NCBI RefSeq assembly: GCF_900119485.1
Contig: NZ_FPJZ01000011.1
Coordinates: 55,969-79,833 of the forward strand
Length of the DNA: 23,865 nt
Direction of reading: 5' to 3'
From: Thermoactinomyces sp. DSM 45891
GTDB lineage: Bacteria > Bacillota > Bacilli > Thermoactinomycetales > Thermoactinomycetaceae
The notes beneath the pieces are model-generated. The model saw nothing but the letters and a program-made list of their open reading frames with translations. It did not search any database and was not told the origin of the DNA. Of the stretch, positions 7,630-15,833 are shown piece by piece. The position numbers were made by a program, and so were the translations under genes. Numbering within the stretch: position 1 is the first letter of the stretch; each line of letters begins with the position of its first letter.

Positions 7630-9238
7630 GGTATTGTAGACACGAAACGATGTCAATGTTTTCAACGAAAATATCTAGATGACCCATGCACGTCACTTCA
7701 CAGCGAGTATTATCTTCATTAAATGTAAAAATGATTTTATCGACCAAAGTCTGAATGATAGCCCTCTTTTTCACAAACGGAATATCTTCCTCTTGAGCGA
7801 TCAACTTCTCTAAATAAGTGACTACCTGTTTGGCTTTCTCCTTAGCTTCTTTGTTTTCTTGATTTTCATTTAAACGGCTCTGCAGAGATTGCAGCTCGCT
7901 TTTTAAACTCTTACTATCTTTGTTCAAATTACTAAAATCTTCGTACATTTCTTCCTCTGTTATAATCTCACGAACAAACATCGTTTTCACTCTCGCTCTT
8001 TCTTTCTCCTTCTCCGCAATTCGTTTTTCCAACGCATCTGCCATCATCTCGATCTGCTCTTGAACGATAGCTGAATTTTGTTCAAAGCGCGATAAGATCG
8101 TGTCTCGATCCATAATGGTGCGAAGGATTAAACTCCAGATAAAGTCTTCAACTACCTCGGCTCGTAGTGTTTTCGTACCACACTTATAAACCTCTTCCCC
8201 GTATCGTTTCGGGTTCTTATTTGGACAGCGATAACATCTGTATTTCCCCTTCACACCTGTTTGTTTGTCTCTTCTGCCAGAGTAAGTAGTACCGTTCCAA
8301 GTCCCCCCACAGTGTCCACATCGAATAAGCCCTTTTAACAAATACTGAAACTTAACATTTCCACTGTTCGTTACGTTACGTTGCCTTTGGGACTGGGCTA
8401 GCTTAAATAGTTCCGGATCAATAATGGCTGGAACCTCTGTCTGAACCCATTCGGATCGATCACGGATTACATATGTTTTCTTCGGATTACCGCTCTTTGT
8501 TTTCTCCCCTTTGACTTTTTGACACTTTCTTCTGTTATACCAGTACGTTCCAACATAAATTTCACTCGTCAATATACGATTGATAGAGGATTGATGCCAA
8601 TTGCTACTCTCTTTTCTTTTTGGCGAAACACCCAAGCTGACTAACTTATTTCCAATTTCACGAAGGGTCATGTTTTCATATACGTACCATTCATAAATCA
8701 TCTTTACCAGCTTTGCTTCTTCACTATTAATAACTAGGCTCGACTCCACTAAATCATAGCCAAACGGAGCTACCCGCATAGGCATGATTTTATTATGCTT
8801 CTCGATCGCTTTTAATCGACCCCGGCTCGTTCTTTTCCGAATCATCGCTAACTCATATTGAGCAATCGACGACTGCATATTGAAGAACAACTGTCCCTCT
8901 GGAGTATCTTGGTATTCAGCATCACAGAAAATAAGCTTTACATTGTACTTCTCAAATTCACGGCAAACAATCAATTTATCGGTCATATCTCTACTTAAAC
9001 GATCTGGATGTACACATATCACATATGCAATCCCGCCACTCGCTATATCGTTTCGTAAACGATTCATCTCCGGACGATCAATATCTTCTCCAGAAGCTCC
9101 ACTCTCTTTATAGATCTCAAACTTAGATAAACCTAGAGAGTAGGCTTTATTTATACACATCTCAACTTGGGCTTCGAGGGATGTTCCTTGGTTTGCTTGT
9201 TGTTCCGTTGACACCCTAGCATATAAAGCTACTCTCAT
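7619..9238 (-). CDS. Large serine recombinase, SpoIVCA-like, of the sigK element
   Basis: About 539 residues. The N-terminal resolvase domain has the catalytic Ser10 in YARVSTEQQ and the downstream DRLSRD. A recombinase domain spans about 160-270. A zinc ribbon (CGHCGG near 303, then CYRC and YKCG) is followed by a long charged coiled coil (about 385-475). This is the architecture of SpoIVCA and phage-type serine integrases, which cut and join short att sites. It should excise the 7626-21668 interval and rebuild sigK. The start is the ATG at 9238, with AGGAAGGA upstream; a longer reading to 9328 lacks support. Its TGA (7621-7619) lies inside sigK sequence, so the 3' end changes on excision. 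Confidence 0.93.
   Translation of the reverse strand: MRVALYARVSTEQQANQGTSLEAQVEMCINKAYSLGLSKFEIYKESGASGEDIDRPEMNRLRNDIASGGIAYVICVHPDRLSRDMTDKLIVCREFEKYNVKLIFCDAEYQDTPEGQLFFNMQSSIAQYELAMIRKRTSRGRLKAIEKHNKIMPMRVAPFGYDLVESSLVINSEEAKLVKMIYEWYVYENMTLREIGNKLVSLGVSPKRKESSNWHQSSINRILTSEIYVGTYWYNRRKCQKVKGEKTKSGNPKKTYVIRDRSEWVQTEVPAIIDPELFKLAQSQRQRNVTNSGNVKFQYLLKGLIRCGHCGGTWNGTTYSGRRDKQTGVKGKYRCYRCPNKNPKRYGEEVYKCGTKTLRAEVVEDFIWSLILRTIMDRDTILSRFEQNSAIVQEQIEMMADALEKRIAEKEKERARVKTMFVREIITEEEMYEDFSNLNKDSKSLKSELQSLQSRLNENQENKEAKEKAKQVVTYLEKLIAQEEDIPFVKKRAIIQTLVDKIIFTFNEDNTRCEVTCMGHLDIFVENIDIVSCLQYQKV
7626..7653 (-). other. Right-hand junction of the sigK element (att site, recombinase side)
   Basis: The minus strand reads an element arm at 7653-7637 (ACATCGTTTCGTGTCTA), then CAATACC, then the in-register core AAAA (7629-7626), then sigK sequence. 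The arm is the inverted partner of the one at 21643-21659, with 16 of 17 matching. It overlaps the last codons of the recombinase gene. Confidence 0.8.
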
Positions 9239-9410
9239 CCCCGCACATCCTTCCTGATTCCAACTCCATATACTCCTCTTGAAATACCAGCTGCGTAAAG
9301 ATATCAATCGCTCTATTTTTTGCATCAAGCGCGCTTCTTAACTCTTCAGTTGATTTCGAATTTTTATCTTTCACATAGACAAAGGTTATCAGAACTTTCT
9401 TTCTGGTCAT
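9216..9410 (-). CDS. Small hypothetical protein overlapping the recombinase start
   Basis: A 64-residue charged protein (MTRKKVLITFVYVKDKNSK...) with a reasonable ribosome binding site (AAAGGCGGTG upstream of the ATG at 9410). It overlaps the recombinase start by 23 bases, as in translational coupling. I recognise no domain. Its position makes it a candidate accessory or control gene of the recombinase, which is inference. It could also be a chance ORF in the leader. Confidence 0.5.
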   Translation of the reverse strand: MTRKKVLITFVYVKDKNSKSTEELRSALDAKNRAIDIFTQLVFQEEYMELESGRMCGDESSFIC

Positions 9411-9509
9411 TTGTTACACCGCCTTTGTTATATTAATAAAACGTACGTGTGTTATAGGTTGTACTATCACATTTAGAAAGAGATCTCTATACACTTAAAT
9501 CAATACGAA

Positions 9510-9561
9510 CCAAAATAAGAGCTAGGACAACAATCCCCTCTGGATCGCTGTCTTAGCCCTT
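9510..9561 (-). terminator. Terminator of cvfC
   Basis: A 13-bp stem with G-U pairs (9549-9561 with 9517-9529) lies 31 bases beyond the cvfC stop. On the minus strand the second arm runs into CTCTTATTTT, a T-rich tail in the right direction. Confidence 0.6.
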
Positions 9562-9591
9562 GCCTTGTTATATGAGGAATCCTATGCCAAT

Positions 9592-10725
9592 TCATTTCTT
9601 CTCACTCATCTCACGCATCATCTGTTGCCAGACGGTTCCACTTGCTTCTTCCCCGCTTTCGATCCTCTTTAAGGCAATTTGAGCTTGTAATTGCACCTCA
9701 AATTCTTCATCGTGAATCGCTTTTTGTAAAGCTGGTATGGCTGTAACATCGCCCACTTCAAACAAATAACGTGCAGCACGCCAACGAACGAGTTTATTCC
9801 GATCAGATAGGGCCTTGCACATGGCTGGAATGGCGATAGGATTCCCTAAATCAGATAGCGTGTCTCCAACGGTTCTTCGCACTACTGCCGAAGAGTCTTC
9901 AAGTGCTCGCATCAGAAGGGGAAACACCCGATCATCTTCTAATTGCCCCAAGATGACTACAGCTTGTCGTCGGATGGAGGTTTGAGGATCCTCGATTGCT
10001 TTCTCTAAAATGTCCAGTCCATCTAGCGCTACTTCCCATTGATCAAGAGCCGCAAAGCGAACTTCCCATTCAGTAGAAGAGAAATCAGCTCTTACCTGCT
10101 CTGTTGAAAAAGTAGTTTTCACTTTTTGGTAAACCTCTGGATGCAGGGCAAAATCCACTAGCATGGATAAACGCTTCTCAGAATAAGCCGCTACTAACTC
10201 TTCCACCAATTGTGCACCGATCTCCTGTAAATCACCATATCGAGGACTCTGTTCGAGCCATCTCCGTTCATAAACATAATTGGAAACCCCTTTTTGAATC
10301 GCCATCATAGATGTGGTGAACCGCTCAGGTAAGCCAAACCGCTTCTCCTCAGTACCTCTGCTTACCTTCACTTGAATCGGAATCCCTTTTAATTTTTGGA
10401 TCTCAACTTTTACTTCTGCAAATGCTTGATCCGTACGCTGGACCTTCAAATCATCGGCAAGATCTTCCTGCGATCCAAATAGGCGTTGTACATCCGGTAG
10501 GATTTGTTTCCAGTCTACTTTTGGATGACGCTCCACACTAATAAAATCAGCTACTTGGAAGATGGCCTTCACACCTTCAACGGCTAGTAGTTTGCGGATA
10601 TGCTCAGGAGCCGATTGTTCCTGCTCTTTTCGGAAGTTATAGCTAATACCATTTGTAAGCGAAGGTTCAACTATTAACTTCATCACATTCGGACTTGGAG
10701 TTGGTTCAATTGCTACGATTTTCAT
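9592..10725 (-). CDS. cvfC: CvfC/YpgR family protein: NifU-N-like domain plus HEAT repeats
   Basis: About 377 residues. The N-terminal 85 (KIVAIEPTPSPNVMKLIVE...) match the Nfu/NifU N-terminal scaffold-like domain found in the 'conserved virulence factor C' family. Residues about 215-365 form four HEAT-type helical repeats (RRQAVVILGQLEDDRVFPLL and similar), a protein-binding surface. In Staphylococcus aureus, loss of CvfC lowers virulence and haemolysin production; the biochemical role is unknown. The ATG at 10725 follows AAGGGGTGA by five bases; a GTG at 10734 lies inside that site and is rejected. Transcribed away from the germination operon. It is an unusual passenger, since the gene is normally a stable chromosomal one. 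Confidence 0.85.
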   Translation of the reverse strand: MKIVAIEPTPSPNVMKLIVEPSLTNGISYNFRKEQEQSAPEHIRKLLAVEGVKAIFQVADFISVERHPKVDWKQILPDVQRLFGSQEDLADDLKVQRTDQAFAEVKVEIQKLKGIPIQVKVSRGTEEKRFGLPERFTTSMMAIQKGVSNYVYERRWLEQSPRYGDLQEIGAQLVEELVAAYSEKRLSMLVDFALHPEVYQKVKTTFSTEQVRADFSSTEWEVRFAALDQWEVALDGLDILEKAIEDPQTSIRRQAVVILGQLEDDRVFPLLMRALEDSSAVVRRTVGDTLSDLGNPIAIPAMCKALSDRNKLVRWRAARYLFEVGDVTAIPALQKAIHDEEFEVQLQAQIALKRIESGEEASGTVWQQMMREMSEKK

Positions 10726-10926
10726 TCCATTCACCCCTTATGTAGGAAAAAGCCTTTGAGTGATTCAACTGATAGGTTCAGATTATAAACTAGCAGTCAT
10801 GATTCGGAAGAAGGTTTTAATAAGGAACGTGCCTTTCTGCTCCCCAAGCTTTCGTACATCGCTACCATCAAACTCTCTTAAGGTAATAATACCCCATGAT
10901 ATAAAGATAGACAAAAAATCGTTGGC

Positions 10927-10955
10927 GCATATTCGATCGCTCACTGGTAATACTT
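10927..10955 (+). promoter_or_regulatory. Candidate sigma-G promoter of the germination operon
   Basis: GCATA at 10927-10931, a 17-base spacer and AATACTT at 10949-10955 resemble the forespore sigma-G consensus (GMATR, then CATWHTA). Known gerA-type operons use sigma-G, and the site is 54 bases before the preferred start. Confidence 0.45.
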
Positions 10956-11008
10956 AATAAACGACAATGTAAATCCATATGTATAAAAAAATTCGAGGTC
11001 ATTTAAAT

Positions 11009-12472
11009 ATGCTACCCATTAATGAAATCGATCCAAAAGCATTTGTAAATCAAATAGTAAACACCCTTCAAAATCCTCCAGACCTAGTGAATCACGTATT
11101 TGTTGTATCGCCGAGTCTTCACGGCCACTGTATTTTTATTGAAACATTAGTAGATAAACATAAGATTGAACATGAATTACTTCACTTCTTAACCGAAGAA
11201 TCCTTAGACAATGAGTTGCGCTCGTCTCGTGACATCATAAATGTACTAAAATATCGACTCCCGCTTAGCTCTATTAAGGAAACTACAGATTTGAATCACT
11301 GTATCCAGAAATTGCTAAGTGGGTGGTGTTTATTGGTTATCGAACACACCAGACAAGTATTACTTCTGGATATATTTCAGGCACCTCATCGAAATGTATC
11401 AGAACCATTAATGGAATCCACCGTCCAAGGACCGCAGGAAGGGTTTACGGAAAGCATTGAAATCAATCTGGCTCTCCTCAGAAAACGAGTAAAAAACGTC
11501 CATCTGCGAATTGAGCAGTTCATCATTGGTACCGAAACGGAGACAAAGGTCAGATTGCTCTACCTAGAACACCTTGCTCCCGCAGAAGTGGTAGGTGAAT
11601 TTCGAAAGCGCATCCGTTCAATCGAAACCGATAGTATTTTAGACAGCGCCTATATAGAGGAGTGGATTCAGGATAGAACCATCTCCCCTTTCTCCACTTT
11701 GTTAAAAACAGAAAGACCTGATGTTCTAGCGTCTCATCTATTAGAAGGACGAGTAGGTGTACTCGTTGATGGAACTCCAGATGCATTAATGGGTCCCGTT
11801 ACCTTTTTTCAATTCTTTAGTACACCGGATGATTACTATCAAAGATCTCATATCGCCACTCTTCTTCGGTGGTTACGGATTCTCTCTTTCATATTGGCTA
11901 TACTCGTACCTTCTCTCTACATTGCGATTCTTACTTATCATCAGGAGCTTCTTCCCCACTCTCTCCTTATCAATCTATCGGCTCAGCGAGAAGGAGTTCC
12001 TTTTCCCACACTGCTAGAGGCCGTTATCATGATGCTCACGTTTGAAGTATTGCGTGAAGCAGGTCTTCGGATGCCTCGGATCGCAGGACAGGCTATATCC
12101 ATCGTGGGTGCGTTGGTATTAGGAGAGGCAGCAGTTGCAGCCGGCCTGGTTGCTGCGTCAATGGTTATTGTCGTATCCATCACTGCTATCTCCAATTTTG
12201 TAGCACCGTCTTATAAATTCGGTATCACACAACGAATTATCCAATTTTCCTATATGGCACTAGCCGGATTTATGGGGTTGTTTGGTGTATTGTGTGGCGT
12301 ACTATTTACTGTCGTACATCTGGCTTCGATTAAATCATTTGGTGTTCCCTACCTCTCCCCGCTGGCTCCTTCTAAATTAAGTGATTGGAAGGATGTGTTT
12401 GTGAGGGTGCCTCGTCCATGGATGAAAACATATCCACAAATCACGAGAAAAAGACGAAGGAGAAGAGTATGA
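11009..12472 (+). CDS. Germinant receptor A subunit (GerA family)
   Basis: About 487 residues. The soluble N-terminal domain (about 1-280) is followed by membrane segments from about 285 to 455 and a very basic tail (RKRRRRRV). The GerA core is clear: EGRVGVLVDGTPDALMGPV, then the FQFFSTPDDYYQR segment and LREAGLRMPR. GerA-type A subunits form, with B and C, nutrient receptors in the inner membrane of the spore that trigger germination and recently have been linked to ion release. The ATG at 10979 has no ribosome binding site; ATG 11009 has GAGGT nine bases upstream, so I prefer it. The stop codon overlaps the next start (ATGA). Confidence 0.9.
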   Translation: MLPINEIDPKAFVNQIVNTLQNPPDLVNHVFVVSPSLHGHCIFIETLVDKHKIEHELLHFLTEESLDNELRSSRDIINVLKYRLPLSSIKETTDLNHCIQKLLSGWCLLVIEHTRQVLLLDIFQAPHRNVSEPLMESTVQGPQEGFTESIEINLALLRKRVKNVHLRIEQFIIGTETETKVRLLYLEHLAPAEVVGEFRKRIRSIETDSILDSAYIEEWIQDRTISPFSTLLKTERPDVLASHLLEGRVGVLVDGTPDALMGPVTFFQFFSTPDDYYQRSHIATLLRWLRILSFILAILVPSLYIAILTYHQELLPHSLLINLSAQREGVPFPTLLEAVIMMLTFEVLREAGLRMPRIAGQAISIVGALVLGEAAVAAGLVAASMVIVVSITAISNFVAPSYKFGITQRIIQFSYMALAGFMGLFGVLCGVLFTVVHLASIKSFGVPYLSPLAPSKLSDWKDVFVRVPRPWMKTYPQITRKRRRRRV

Positions 12473-13659
12473 AGGAGTTAAAAAAAGGCTTCATGATCGT
12501 ACTGACAGGCGTCCTTCTATGCTGTACGACTGGATGTTGGGATAAGAACGAGTTGAATGAATTGGCAATCGGTGAGTTGGTAGGGGCAGATCAGGACCCG
12601 GATACAGGGAAGCAGATTGTATATTATCAAATTGTAAATCCAGAGGCAGTTGCTGTACAAAAAGGAGGAGGTATCAAGGCTCCTGTTTATACGTACTGTG
12701 TTCAAGCCGATAATATCTCGGAGTTAGGAACGAAAACAGCTAATCTTTTACCGAGAAAGCTTTTTTCAGATCACTACCAGGCTGAAATAGTGACGGAACG
12801 TTATGCTCAGCAAGGAATGAATTCGTTGCTTAATTTTTTTGAGAAGCAACATAATAGGCGTTCCAATCTTTACCTATTTATTACAGATTCACCTCTCACT
12901 GACGTGATGATGACTTACCTCCCGCTGGAACGGCTACCTGGGCGCTCACTACGGTCTATTATTGATATCCAATCCCAATTAACTGGACGTTTAAGCAAAA
13001 GGGTACGCGTTAAAGATTTGGTGGAAAACATGGAATCCTCTATGCTGATGGTCATACCCATGATAAGCCTAAGTGGGTCTAGTCCATCTCCCTCCACAAA
13101 TCGATATGAACAGATTGATGCAAATCAAGGAAACCTCATATTTAGTGGAGGCGCTGTGTTTAAACATGACCGAATGATTGGGAAGTTGAAATTAAACCAA
13201 ATGAATTATTACTTTATATTAAAAGGGGAGAGTGAGGTGTTTATGGAGTCGCTGACGATACATAACCGCAAAGTGGGAGTTCGAGCCATTAACCCAAAAG
13301 TCCGGAGGCGCTTGGAGATTGTTTCTGGTGAGCCAGTTTGGACAGTCGATATCAGTACAAAACTCTCACTGGTGAACAATGAACAACAGGAAGCATTAAC
13401 ATTAGAAAATTTGAAGATAATCGAAGAAAAATTTAAGCAGCAAGTACTTCAGAAAACGACGGAATTCTATCAGGAGTCTATCAGAAGAGGATGGGATTTA
13501 TTTGGCTTAGAGGAAAAATTCAAATACCAGAGCGGAAAAGAATGGGATGATATGAAAAAAAGGGGTATTGGATGGGATAAAACAAAGATCCACCTATCTA
13601 TTAAAAGCGAGATTACTGATATTGGTCAAACCATCAATCCGTATATGGGGGGGAAATGA
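12469..13659 (+). CDS. Germinant receptor C subunit lipoprotein (GerC family)
   Basis: About 396 residues. The signal peptide (MKELKKGFMIVLTGVLLCC) ends at a lipobox TTGC, followed by WDKNELNELAI, the hallmark WD+xE+ start of mature GerC proteins. The rest is the three-domain soluble subunit on the outer face of the spore inner membrane. The ATG at 12469 overlaps the A-subunit stop in ATGA and has AAGGAG upstream. A longer in-frame reading from 12385 would put 28 residues before the signal peptide and is rejected. C precedes B here, a variant order. Confidence 0.92.
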   Translation: MKELKKGFMIVLTGVLLCCTTGCWDKNELNELAIGELVGADQDPDTGKQIVYYQIVNPEAVAVQKGGGIKAPVYTYCVQADNISELGTKTANLLPRKLFSDHYQAEIVTERYAQQGMNSLLNFFEKQHNRRSNLYLFITDSPLTDVMMTYLPLERLPGRSLRSIIDIQSQLTGRLSKRVRVKDLVENMESSMLMVIPMISLSGSSPSPSTNRYEQIDANQGNLIFSGGAVFKHDRMIGKLKLNQMNYYFILKGESEVFMESLTIHNRKVGVRAINPKVRRRLEIVSGEPVWTVDISTKLSLVNNEQQEALTLENLKIIEEKFKQQVLQKTTEFYQESIRRGWDLFGLEEKFKYQSGKEWDDMKKRGIGWDKTKIHLSIKSEITDIGQTINPYMGGK

Positions 13660-14765
13660 TGGAAACAGCTCGAATTAGCACATGGCAATTTTTTATACTA
13701 GCACTTGGCTATTTGCTAGGAACTTCATTTTTATTTCGTATAGGAGGACTTATATCCATCGCAAAACAAGATGCATGGATCATTCCCCTATGGGCAGGAG
13801 TAGCGGGTGTTCTATTATCCCTTATCTGGATAAAACTCGCTAACTATTATCCAGGAAATAGCATTATCCAGATTTGTATTCAAGTAGCCGGAAAAAGACT
13901 CGGGGGATTTATTGCACTATTGTATATTGGATATTTTATACATCTGTCATCATTAATCACTCGAAATCTAGGTGATTTCATGAAAATTAATCTCATGCCA
14001 CGTACACCTATAACCGTATTTCATGTCATGTTTCTTCTCATTATTTGTTACGCCGTAATAAAAGGAATAGAAACCATTTCCAGATCAACAGAATTTTTGT
14101 TTCCTCTCGTTACAGTGACATTTCTCTTTATATTTTTTATTGCCCTGTATGAGTGGAATTGGGATCGATTTCAGGGAATGTTTCGAATGAACATATGGAC
14201 AACTATGAAAGAGACTAGATCACTATTCGGTTTCCCCTTTATGGAATCTTTTTTATTGGTCATGCTATTTCCATATGTCAGAAGCAGAATCAAAGTAAGT
14301 TTTATTCTGGCAAATGTAGTTACTGCATTATTACTCAGTGTGGGCGTGTTTTTCACAATAGGAGTACTCGGTGTGACTCGAGCTTCTCATGAAACGTACT
14401 CTTTGTTTGTCATTGTACAAGAGATGCACATAGGCACTTTCTTCGAGCATCTGGAATCGACTATTGCACTTATCTTGCTTATTGTTGTTTTTATCAAGCT
14501 AAGCATTACTTATTATTGCGCGGTATCAGGGTTGTGCCAATTGTTTCAAGTAAACAATCGGTCATGGATTGCCATTTCTCTCGTCTTATTCATCTCTGGA
14601 CTTTCGTTAGGATTTGATAACATTCTGGAAAATATAGTATTTAACAGAGAGTATTACTTTGAATACATGCTACTCTTCGCTGCCATTTTCCCTTTGCTTT
14701 TCCTTTTCTTAACTTGGATGAAAAAAAGTAGAGAGAAACGAAAGGTGGTTGGCTCTCAAACATGA
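13656..14765 (+). CDS. Germinant receptor B subunit (GerB, spore permease family)
   Basis: A 369-residue protein with about ten membrane helices and the APC-type 'spore permease' fold of GerB subunits, which carry the germinant-binding pocket. It starts at the ATGATG overlapping the C-subunit stop (13656 or 13659 are both possible) and ends in a Lys/Arg-rich tail. The stop overlaps the next start (ATGA). Confidence 0.92.
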   Translation: MMETARISTWQFFILALGYLLGTSFLFRIGGLISIAKQDAWIIPLWAGVAGVLLSLIWIKLANYYPGNSIIQICIQVAGKRLGGFIALLYIGYFIHLSSLITRNLGDFMKINLMPRTPITVFHVMFLLIICYAVIKGIETISRSTEFLFPLVTVTFLFIFFIALYEWNWDRFQGMFRMNIWTTMKETRSLFGFPFMESFLLVMLFPYVRSRIKVSFILANVVTALLLSVGVFFTIGVLGVTRASHETYSLFVIVQEMHIGTFFEHLESTIALILLIVVFIKLSITYYCAVSGLCQLFQVNNRSWIAISLVLFISGLSLGFDNILENIVFNREYYFEYMLLFAAIFPLLFLFLTWMKKSREKRKVVGSQT

Positions 14766-14965
14766 TCTGGTTCATCCTTTTTATAGCAGTAGCTTTGACA
14801 GCCAGTATCTTCGTGATGGTGAAACAAAAAAGAAGTACGAAGGAAATATGGTTGTACGTGTCGATCGTTTTACTCGGCTTCGCTGATTGGATAAGCATTT
14901 TCTTAGAAAGGAAGTTTAATCCCAATCACTGGATTGCTAAATTCATTGATTGGATCACTCTATAG
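14762..14965 (+). CDS. Small two-helix protein, D-type subunit of the germination operon
   Basis: A 67-residue protein with two hydrophobic helices (about 2-20 and 30-47) split by a basic loop (KQKRSTK). Small two-pass proteins called D subunits accompany some GerA-type operons in Bacillus and modulate receptor activity. The four-base overlap with the B-subunit gene and the size support that role. There is no sequence motif to confirm it. Confidence 0.75.
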   Translation: MIWFILFIAVALTASIFVMVKQKRSTKEIWLYVSIVLLGFADWISIFLERKFNPNHWIAKFIDWITL

Positions 14966-15000
14966 GGCTTAGTCACCCTTCAACCCACTACTCACACATA

Positions 15001-15034
15001 AAGCAAGGAATCCCGATCATGGAATCCCTTGCTT
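15001..15034 (-). terminator. Terminator of the lipoprotein gene
   Basis: As minus-strand RNA, a 14-bp stem with two G-U pairs (15034-15021 with 15014-15001) and a 6-nt loop forms just after the lipoprotein stop. The plus-strand version pairs less well, so the direction is probably leftward, though it may also stop the germination operon. Confidence 0.6.
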
Positions 15035-15053
15035 CTGCATTCAAAGCTATAGT

Positions 15054-15635
15054 TTACTTTTTATTAATCGTAACCATTTCTGATGCTTCTACTCCATTTT
15101 TATTCGGAAAATCTTTACTAGGATCCTTATCAAATTTTAATACACCCACAGACTTCTCTTCGCCCTTCATTTTTGTAAATGTTGCTTCGTCAACAATTGC
15201 ATACATATCAGCATAGAGACGCTCATCTCCGATGATAATATTACCTTCATACTTGAGTTTTGCTCCATCGATTGTAGCATTTTCTACTTTATCTTGAGCA
15301 AATAATACACCTTGTTCTGCTGTGATAACCGGTAACTTGTCAATTGCCTTTACATCATGATTGTTATCGATTTTTTTCAATAATGCTTTCTTAACAAGTG
15401 CTTCTCCATTTTTCTTAGTTAAGACAAGGACCTTTTTACCTTCTAGCATGGTAAGCTTCGCTGCGTATATATCTGATTCTTTTGCTTCTTTTTTAAATTT
15501 ACCTGCCATTGCCTCTACTTGATCTTTTGTTCCATATAGTACAAACCCATTTGCTTTTTTTCCAAATAATGAGCAACCGGATAGAACTCCAAGTAAAAGA
15601 GCCATTGCTAATCCGATACCAATCCATTTTTTCAT
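15054..15635 (-). CDS. Membrane-anchored lipoprotein of unknown function
   Basis: A 193-residue protein with a signal sequence and lipobox LSGC (Cys21). The mature part is Lys-rich, mixed alpha/beta, with no catalytic motif I can see. It resembles the Bacillus 'BA_5634 family' lipoproteins in size and style, which is a weak recollection. The ATG at 15635 has GAGGAGA seven bases upstream. It follows hrtA on the same strand after about 200 bases. A TATAAT at 15760-15765 in that gap may be its own promoter. Confidence 0.8.
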   Translation of the reverse strand: MKKWIGIGLAMALLLGVLSGCSLFGKKANGFVLYGTKDQVEAMAGKFKKEAKESDIYAAKLTMLEGKKVLVLTKKNGEALVKKALLKKIDNNHDVKAIDKLPVITAEQGVLFAQDKVENATIDGAKLKYEGNIIIGDERLYADMYAIVDEATFTKMKGEEKSVGVLKFDKDPSKDFPNKNGVEASEMVTINKK

Positions 15636-15833
15636 TATGATGTCTCCTCACATGTCAAAGATGTAATCCTATTGAAGCTCAGATACTCTTTTCTTTATCT
15701 AAGACTTCTTAACGTTATTGTATAGTAAATAAGCATCATGAATGATCGATAAAGCTTACATTATACTTACTTGTTTGTAAGGAAAAAATGGATTGGTATT
15801 ACCTAAGTGGGCCGATCAACAAGCCCCGTTTAT

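Noticed and set aside
7625..7630. Shared AAAAAG at both element ends as the recombination core
   Set aside because: Joining at this longest literal match loses one A and puts sigK out of frame. The in-register AAAA (7626-7629 with 21665-21668) restores K-K-F and centres the inverted arms.
10760..10957. 65-codon plus-strand ORF before the germination operon
   Set aside because: No ribosome binding site, no recognisable features; the stretch is the promoter region of divergent genes.
14641..14925. 94-codon minus-strand ORF opposite the end of gerB and the D-type gene
   Set aside because: Antisense to two well-supported coupled genes; no ribosome binding site.
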